DNA of 8,933 nt from the NCBI GenBank assembly GCA_003221985.1, contig QHUQ01000010.1:1-8933 (forward strand), given 5' to 3'. The notes below the pieces were generated by a model. The model made no database searches. It was given only the letters and a program-made list of their open reading frames with translations, and was not told where the DNA came from. Shown here piece after piece: positions 1 to 6,185 of this stretch. Within the stretch, counting starts at the first letter, position 1, and every line of letters begins with the position of its first letter. The translations under genes and the position numbers were made by a program. This DNA comes from Gemmatimonadota bacterium (GTDB taxonomy: Bacteria > Gemmatimonadota > Gemmatimonadetes > Gemmatimonadales > GWC2-71-9).

Positions 1-2140
<2,140 letters not shown>

Positions 2141-2148
2141 AAGCCCCT

Positions 2149-2177
2149 AAAATACACGGAAGTCATTGTCCTGTCAA
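2149..2177 (-). promoter_or_regulatory. Near-consensus sigma-70-type promoter for dciA-gyrB
   Basis: Read on the minus strand, TTGACA (2177-2172) is followed by exactly 17 bp and then TATTTT (2154-2149). The -35 element is perfect and the -10 keeps the important first T, second A and last T. The expected transcription start is near 2142, about two bases before the GTG start at 2140, so the transcript from that start would be leaderless or nearly so. The promoter lies 22 bp after the stop of the upstream lipoprotein gene, which separates dciA-gyrB transcription from the hydratase unit. The elements are seen directly; their activity is inferred. Confidence 0.75.
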
Positions 2178-2198
2178 CAGTTAAGGGTGTGGCGGAAG

Positions 2199-2579
2199 TT
2201 ACGGTACAGCCACAACGTAGGTGTCGCGTTGGGCCTCAAAACCGGCGGCGTCGCGTGCCCGGAACGACATCGGAATCTGGGTGCCCGCCTGCGTGCCGGA
2301 GGGGATGATGAGGCGGTAACCCGTGGTGATGACTTGGTTGAAGCCCCCGTCGTCGGACCACTGCTGGGATCCGGCCGTGATCCACACCGAATCGATGCCG
2401 TCGCCGTCCTGGGCGCGTACCGTCCCGGCAATGGTGTCCACGCGGCTGGAGACCACCGTCGTATCGTCGATCGTGAACGAAACCTGCGGGGGGCCGGGCC
2501 GCTCGCGTTCGCCGAGACAGGCCGCGGCGAACAGCAGGGCTAGCGCCCCTGGAATTTTGCCGCGCGCTTTTCGAGAAAT
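2199..2579 (-). CDS. Small putative lipoprotein with Ig-like domain; no canonical start codon
   Basis: The frame is open from 2651 to the TAA at 2201-2199. The only standard start is the GTG at 2456, giving 85 residues, but that start would discard an obvious lipoprotein leader encoded just upstream. The leader has a basic n-region (SRKARGK), a hydrophobic run (IPGALALLFAAA), then Cys at 2519-2517 followed by LGERERPGPP. I place the start tentatively at ATT 2579, which makes the Cys residue 21, matching two of the lipoproteins further right; a GAGGG lies 9 bases before it. CTG at 2537 or 2534 is an alternative. The mature part (FTIDD.., AGTVRAQDGDGIDSVWI.., PMSFRARDAAGFEAQRDTYVVAV) looks like one bacterial Ig-like or cadherin-like beta-sandwich of about 100 residues. 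The first 40 bases overlap the end of the hydratase gene, so it is probably translated from the same mRNA. Function unknown. Confidence 0.6.
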   Translation of the reverse strand: MSRKARGKIPGALALLFAAACLGERERPGPPQVSFTIDDTTVVSSRVDTIAGTVRAQDGDGIDSVWITAGSQQWSDDGGFNQVITTGYRLIIPSGTQAGTQIPMSFRARDAAGFEAQRDTYVVAVP

Positions 2580-3322
2580 GCGGTCGTTCCCTCTTTCATG
2601 TCCTGCGTCGCGGCCAGCAGGCCGAAGTGATTCGCCTCGAGCAGCAGGCCCTCATCGAGCGTCATCTCCAGACCCTGATCGACGGCTTCCAGCGCGAGAC
2701 GCACGGCCAGCGGGCCCATCGCGAGGATACCCCGCATCATCTTCTCGGATTCGGCGAGCAGGTCGGCGGCCGGGACGACCTTATTGACGAGCCCGATCCG
2801 GTAGGCCTCCTGCGCGTCGATCATCTCCCCGGTCAGAATCAGCTGCATCGCAACGCCTTTCCCCACCAGCCGTGGCAGCCGTTGCGTGCCGCCGTAGCCG
2901 GGCGCGATACCGAGCTTTACTTCGGGCTGCCCGAACTTCGCGTTCTCGCTCGCGATGCGGACGTGGCACGCCATCGCCAGCTCGCAGCCGCCGCCGAGGG
3001 CGAACCCGTTGATCGCGGCGATGACGGGTTTGCCGCACGTCTCGAGACGCCGCAGGACGCCCTGGCCGCGCTGCGCGCGCGCCTTGCCGTCGAATGGTCC
3101 CTGGCGCGCGAGGTCGCCGATGTCGGCGCCGGCGACGAACGATTTCGGGCCCGCGCCGGTGACGATGGCGCCCTTGATAGCGAAGTCGGCGGCGATGCGC
3201 TCGGCTGCGTCACCGAGCTCCGCCATCACCTGATCGTTCAACGCATTGAGCTTATCGGGACGATTGATCGTTACGAATGCGATGCCATCGCGGTTTTCGA
3301 ACAGGAGTGTCTGGTAGGTCAT
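2540..3322 (-). CDS. Enoyl-CoA hydratase/isomerase (crotonase family)
   Basis: This 260-residue protein has the usual length and complete motif set of a crotonase that adds water across trans-2-enoyl-CoA (or 3-hydroxybutyryl-CoA dehydratase activity) in fatty-acid or short-chain acyl-CoA oxidation. Visible motifs are TINRPDKLNALN at 18-29, the oxyanion-hole segment FVAGADI at 62-68, GFALGGGCELAMAC at 106-119 with catalytic Glu114, and GQPEVKLGIAPGYGGTQRL at 131-149 with the second catalytic Glu134. The C-terminal AFLEKRAAKF tail is also typical. Both glutamates argue for a true hydratase rather than an isomerase-only or hydrolase member. The start is ATG 3322, with AGGA 8 bases upstream; a longer in-frame extension to 3406 adds 28 residues unlike the family. 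The 3' end overlaps the small lipoprotein frame. Substrate chain length cannot be told. No other acyl-CoA genes are visible nearby. Confidence 0.93.
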   Translation of the reverse strand: MTYQTLLFENRDGIAFVTINRPDKLNALNDQVMAELGDAAERIAADFAIKGAIVTGAGPKSFVAGADIGDLARQGPFDGKARAQRGQGVLRRLETCGKPVIAAINGFALGGGCELAMACHVRIASENAKFGQPEVKLGIAPGYGGTQRLPRLVGKGVAMQLILTGEMIDAQEAYRIGLVNKVVPAADLLAESEKMMRGILAMGPLAVRLALEAVDQGLEMTLDEGLLLEANHFGLLAATQDMKEGTTAFLEKRAAKFQGR

Positions 3323-3346
3323 GGCGACAATCCTAAAGCGGGGACA

Positions 3347-3381
3347 TGCAAAAGCTAGATGTCTGTTGCCTAGTATTTGCA
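3347..3381. promoter_or_regulatory. Imperfect dyad in the divergent hydratase/mtnA intergenic region
   Basis: TGCAAAAGCTAG at 3347-3358 is matched by CTAGTATTTGCA at 3370-3381, whose reverse complement TGCAAATACTAG agrees at 10 of 12 positions. The arms are separated by 11 bases and lie in the middle of the 83-bp gap between two divergent starts (3322 minus, 3406 plus). This is the geometry of a dimeric repressor operator. The right arm includes TAGTAT, a possible but weak -10 for the plus strand at 3371-3376. No convincing -35 is seen for either direction. Regulator unknown. Confidence 0.35.
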
Positions 3382-3386
3382 TTTCC

Positions 3387-3404
3387 GCGCAGTAGGTTCT
3401 GCGC
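3387..3404 (+). promoter_or_regulatory. Hairpin enclosing the mtnA ribosome binding site
   Basis: GCGCAG (3387-3392) and CTGCGC (3399-3404) form a perfect 6-bp stem with loop TAGGTT, ending one base before the ATG at 3406. The only Shine-Dalgarno-like bases (AGTAGG) lie partly in the stem and partly in the loop. Folding could therefore reduce initiation at mtnA. It is too short to be a known SAM riboswitch. Confidence 0.3.
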
Positions 3405-3405
3405 A

Positions 3406-4277
3406 ATGGCTATCCAGGCCATCTCATGGTCCCCTTCAGGAGCGGTGCGCATCATCGATCACGCACGGCTCCGCGCGCCGACTTCTTGGCACGGGCAAAG
3501 GAATTTGCGGCGCTGCTCGGCGCCACCCGCCCGACCGCGGTCAACTTGCGCTGGGCGCTCGACCGCATGGTGCGCGTCGCCGAGGGCACGCCCGGCGAGG
3601 GAGCCGACCTCTGGGAGCGGCTCCGTGTCGAGGCGACGGCCATTTGGGAAGAGGACCGCGCCATGTGCCGCCAGATCGGCGAGCACGGCCTTACCATTCT
3701 CGCCGACGGCGCCAAGGTACTGACGCACTGCAACACTGGAGCGCTGGCGACCGGCGGCATCGGCACGGGGCTCGCGCCCATCTACCTCGCGCACGAGCAG
3801 GGACGCAAGGTGCATGTCTACGTCGGCGAGACCCGACCCCTGCTCCAGGGTTCGCGGCTCACGATGTGGGAGCTGATGCACGCGGGCATTTCGTGCACCT
3901 TGATAACGGACGCTGCGGCGGCGAACCTCATGCGGCAGGCGAAAGTGGACGCTATTCTCGTCGGAGCCGACCGCATCTGCGCTAACGGCGACTTTGCGAA
4001 CAAGATCGGCACGTATGGGCTCGCGGTGCTGGCGCGCCATCACGGGGTGCCGTTTTACTGCGCCGCGCCGTGGTCCACCGTGGATGCCGCGCTTGCCGGA
4101 GGAGATCTCATTCCAATCGAGCAACGCGCGGCCGCTGAAGTCACCGTGATGGCGGGCCGCCCCATCGCGCCTGATGGGGCGGCCGCGCTGAATCTTGCGT
4201 TTGACGTCACACCGGCGCGCTACGTGACCGGCTTCATTACCGATCGTGGGATCGTGCAGCCGCCGTTCGCGGCGTGA
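3406..4277 (+). pseudogene. mtnA: S-methyl-5-thioribose-1-phosphate isomerase, interrupted by an internal out-of-frame deletion
   Basis: MtnA converts methylthioribose-1-phosphate to methylthioribulose-1-phosphate in methionine salvage. From ATG 3406 the first 22 residues (MAIQAISWSPSGAVRIIDHARL) match the normal MtnA start. The rest matches in a different frame from about 3471 to the TGA at 4277. It includes RPTAVNLRWALDRM, the catalytic-Cys motif THCNTGALATG (Cys codon 3729-3731), ETRPLLQGSRLTMWEL, GADRICANGDFANKIGTYGLA (catalytic Asp codon 3969-3971), PIEQR and AFDVTPARYVTGFITDRG. Missing between the two parts are about 50 residues, including the VRGAPAIG substrate-phosphate segment that is nearly invariant in the family. 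The longest single frame, 3426-4277 (283 codons), begins with about 15 residues that are not MtnA-like. Either the gene is a recent pseudogene or the assembly lost about 150 bases here. The otherwise intact body argues for a recent event or an error. Confidence 0.8.
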
Positions 4278-4300
4278 CGCGCCGGACTACCGCTGCGTCC

Positions 4301-4996
4301 CTACTGCGGCCAGGCGGCGAAGCCCCCGTCGGGCGCGCGGTCGAGGCATTGAACTCCGTCTGACGGGTAATGCGCGTGCCGGGCGCACGTCGCCGCAGCC
4401 CATCCGAAATTGGACGGATCACCCAGTGCGCTCGCATCGACGGACAGCTGGATCTGCGTGCCCCCGATGGAGAACGCGACGGGCGTCAGGATCATTGGGC
4501 TGCCGGTCAGGAGCGGTCGGAGATCGAACAAGACTCCCGTGAACTGTGATCCGTCCCACTCGACGGCCACGAAGAATTCAATCGGTAGGGCCTGGTTCTG
4601 AGGAAACACGCCGTCCTTGCCGGAGGGAAACGTCGCCGGATCAGTGTCGAGCTCGAAGAACCAGTCGTACGTCCCGAGACCCCCGGACGCCGGCTGGGGA
4701 CTCGCAGGCAGAACATCCGCCAGGCTCATCGTGAACGCGAACGTTCCGCCCTTCTTGGAGACTGCAGCAGTGACGATGTCTAGGTAGTCAGGAACCTTGG
4801 CCTCAGCCCCCGGACCCGTGTTGCGGTTCCAAGCCGCATCGCCGGCGGGATCGGTGACGCCACTGGTCAGCGACGCTGACGCGTCGAAAGCGAGCGTCGG
4901 CTGGTTGGGCGACGTCGGAGTATGGCGATCCGTGCAGCCTGCGAGAAAACCCAGCAGCACGCCTGCGATAGTAAGTTGCGATCGATTCCATTTCAT
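4301..4996 (-). CDS. Secreted lipoprotein with predicted beta-sandwich domain, function unknown
   Basis: This is a 231-residue lipoprotein: basic n-region MKWNR, hydrophobic stretch to residue 20 and a canonical LAGC lipobox with Cys21 (+2 residue Thr). After a short Thr/Pro/Ser linker comes one domain: DPAGDAAWN near 47-55, then PDYLDIVTAAVSK, TFAFTMSLADVLP, GTYDWFFELDTDP, EFFVAVEWDG, FTGVLFDLRPLL and a C-terminal ATCARHAHYPSDGVQCLD with two Cys that could pair. Alternating strands with an Asp-rich start resemble exported carbohydrate-binding-like or DOMON-like sandwiches, but I cannot name a family. The ATG at 4996 has an excellent AAGGAGG 5 bases upstream, inside the 16-bp gap after the preceding gene, so it is the third gene of the operon. 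It converges with mtnA, 23 bp apart, with no clear terminator between them. Confidence 0.85.
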   Translation of the reverse strand: MKWNRSQLTIAGVLLGFLAGCTDRHTPTSPNQPTLAFDASASLTSGVTDPAGDAAWNRNTGPGAEAKVPDYLDIVTAAVSKKGGTFAFTMSLADVLPASPQPASGGLGTYDWFFELDTDPATFPSGKDGVFPQNQALPIEFFVAVEWDGSQFTGVLFDLRPLLTGSPMILTPVAFSIGGTQIQLSVDASALGDPSNFGWAAATCARHAHYPSDGVQCLDRAPDGGFAAWPQ

Positions 4997-5012
4997 AACG
5001 CCTCCTTAGAGC

Positions 5013-5498
5013 CTAGCTCGAGACTTTCACCTGACCCGAGACCTTGCGGTTTGCTTTCTTAAAGAAGAAGTCGCAGACGTAGTAGACGTCCTGAAAGTTG
5101 TAGTTCAGCTGTGCCGAGAACGGCGCGCTGGGATCGACGGTCCACGTCTGATCCTCGTGACTCACAGGTATGCCGCCTGTGCCAACCGCGATCATGAAAG
5201 CGTCCGCTCCGGCCGGCCGCACGCCGCTGCCAGTCAGCTTGCCTTTGCTTGGACAAACGACGTACTGGCTGTAGCTGTCGAGGCGGACGCCGCCGCTGAA
5301 CCAGTGCAGGCCCACATAGGCGGCCTCATCGCCAACACACGTGACGTCCCACTGGTACGGCTGATCGACGACGAGAGCAGCTGATGCGACTGCCACACCG
5401 GCTGGCGCAGGAGCCGTCATCGCCCCGCGCTCGCCGCAGCCTACGAGCGCGCCAGCCAGTGCGAGGAGCGGAATGGTGGTGAAGATCGAGCCTTTCAT
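5013..5498 (-). CDS. Putative lipoprotein of unknown family
   Basis: This 161-residue protein starts at ATG 5498 with AAAGGAG about 6 bases upstream. The signal peptide MKGSIFTTIPLLALAGALVGC has a canonical LVGC lipobox with Cys21 (+2 Gly). Then follow a low-complexity Ala/Pro/Val linker to about residue 45 and a compact, Tyr- and Trp-containing mature domain: QPYQWDVTC, AAYVGLHWFSGG, YSQYVVCPSKGKL, ADAFMIAVGTGG, EDQTWTVDPSAPF, LNYNFQDVYYVCDFFFKK. It has three further Cys, so at least one disulfide is possible after export. I do not recognise the domain. It is the middle gene of three; the leader is nearly the same as that of the gene before it, although the mature parts are unrelated by eye. 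Confidence 0.82.
   Translation of the reverse strand: MKGSIFTTIPLLALAGALVGCGERGAMTAPAPAGVAVASAALVVDQPYQWDVTCVGDEAAYVGLHWFSGGVRLDSYSQYVVCPSKGKLTGSGVRPAGADAFMIAVGTGGIPVSHEDQTWTVDPSAPFSAQLNYNFQDVYYVCDFFFKKANRKVSGQVKVSS
5444..5498 (-). repeat. Duplicated signal-peptide coding segment, copy A
   Basis: The first 55 bases of this gene agree at about 48 positions with the first 55 bases of the upstream neighbour (6029-6083). Similarity ends at the lipobox. It encodes MKG-IF-T-PLLAL-GAL in both. Confidence 0.7.
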
Positions 5499-5519
5499 AG
5501 ATCACTCCTTTAGATCCGT

Positions 5520-5534
5520 GGTCCGGTCTGGACC
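5520..5534. other. Small inverted repeat between lipoprotein genes 1 and 2
   Basis: GGTCC (5520-5524), loop GGTCT, GGACC (5530-5534) make a perfect 5-bp stem beginning directly after the TGA of the upstream lipoprotein gene, in the 36-bp gap before the next start. No T-run follows, so it is not a standard terminator. An mRNA-stability or attenuation role is possible, but so is chance. Confidence 0.25.
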
Positions 5535-6083
5535 TCAATTCACGCCGATGATCGGCGCGTGGATCACGAACAGCGGGGGAAGCACGACCATCTCGCCGGC
5601 ATCCACCGCCGCCTGCATGGCGGCGACGGATGGAATCGGCATGCGGCTCGCATTGAAATTCGGGAGCGCCACAACTGCGGTGATATGATAGAAACCGGTG
5701 TACCCACCGTCGCCCGGGATCACGCCCACCACGTGGTCGTGCGTCGGAGCGCTGCCGTCTGGGCAGCCGGCGTGCTGCGTCGCACCCGGAGCGATGATCA
5801 CGTAGACCGGGCTCGCGAGCGCATTTTGGTCGCTCGCATTGAAATCGTGGCCGAAGTTGTAGCACAGGAACCGGAGCTGGTTCGGGTCGGAGCTGGTCGC
5901 GGCCGCCAGCTGTGCGAACAGGACCCGACCTTCGTAATAGACCGGCTCGCGCAACGATCCCGCTGCGGGAGCCACCAGCTCGGCGCGGACGGTGCCTGGT
6001 CCCGCGACGTTGCTGGTGTGATCACACGCGAGCGCGCCGGTAAGTGCGAGCAGCGGAACGGTGTTGAAGATCGTGCCTTTCAT
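5535..6083 (-). CDS. Putative lipoprotein of unknown family, first gene of the operon
   Basis: This 182-residue protein starts at ATG 6083 with GAGGAGG 5 bases upstream; an upstream in-frame ATG at 6101 would put the Shine-Dalgarno inside the gene and is rejected. The leader MKGTIFNTVPLLALTGALAC has a less canonical ALAC lipobox with Cys20 and Asp at +2. The mature part has PVYYEGRVLFAQLAAATSS, LRFLCYNFGHDFNASD, SPVYVIIAPGATQHAGC, THDHVVGVIPGDGGYTGFYHI, a VAALPNFNAS-like strand, and a hydrophobic end MVVLPPLFVIHAPIIGVN. The His- and Asp-rich THDHVVGVIPGDGG segment might bind metal, but this is a guess. No family is recognised. It is divergent from the SARP-like regulator. Confidence 0.82.
   Translation of the reverse strand: MKGTIFNTVPLLALTGALACDHTSNVAGPGTVRAELVAPAAGSLREPVYYEGRVLFAQLAAATSSDPNQLRFLCYNFGHDFNASDQNALASPVYVIIAPGATQHAGCPDGSAPTHDHVVGVIPGDGGYTGFYHITAVVALPNFNASRMPIPSVAAMQAAVDAGEMVVLPPLFVIHAPIIGVN
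6029..6083 (-). repeat. Duplicated signal-peptide coding segment, copy B
   Basis: This is the partner of the 5444-5498 segment: about 48 of 55 bases are identical. Just after the shared part this copy lacks one codon (GALA-C versus GALVGC), which weakens the lipobox. Confidence 0.7.
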
Positions 6084-6131
6084 GGATGCCTCCTCGTGCA
6101 TGGTTGGTGGCGGTCGCGTGGTACGCGGGCT

Positions 6132-6179
6132 AACGTAGGGTCGAGCGGTGAGGACCCGGTCAGAAACGGGTCAGACGGG
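6132..6179 (-). promoter_or_regulatory. Candidate SARP-type operator and promoter for the lipoprotein operon
   Basis: On the plus strand three 11-base units follow one another: GGTGAGGACCC (6147-6157), GGTCAGAAACG (6158-6168) and GGTCAGACGGG (6169-6179). The GGT(C/G)AG core recurs with an exact 11-bp period. SARP regulators bind direct repeats spaced 11 or 22 bp, with the proximal repeat about 8 bp from the -10 element, in place of a good -35. On the minus strand the repeat block ends 9 bp before TACGTT (6137-6132), a plausible -10, which would give a leader of about 40 bases to ATG 6083. A 5-bp inverted repeat ACCCG/CGGGT (6154-6171) overlaps the same block. Binding is inferred. Confidence 0.5.
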
Positions 6180-6185
6180 GTTCGG

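Noticed and set aside
2627..3358. 243-codon plus-strand frame antisense to the hydratase
   Set aside because: The hydratase frame shows full family motifs on the other strand; this frame has no family-like sequence and is a GC-bias shadow.
3323..3405. SAM riboswitch upstream of mtnA
   Set aside because: The 83-bp gap is too short and lacks the multi-helix pattern of known SAM riboswitches; only a small hairpin is present.
3459..4124. 221-codon minus-strand frame antisense to mtnA
   Set aside because: No recognisable motifs; the plus strand is clearly MtnA.
4261..4274. CGCCG-TTCG-CGGCG hairpin at the end of mtnA as a terminator
   Set aside because: It lies inside the last codons, the stem is only 5 bp with a G-C closed loop, and no T-run follows, so it cannot be called a terminator.
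6084..6101. Longer start (ATG 6101) for the first lipoprotein
   Set aside because: The extension MHEEAS is encoded by the Shine-Dalgarno region of ATG 6083 and would spoil the lipoprotein leader.
6101..6136. TTGGTG / TAACGT as a plus-strand promoter for the regulator
   Set aside because: The spacer is 21 bp and both hexamers are weak, so I do not support a defined promoter in this direction.
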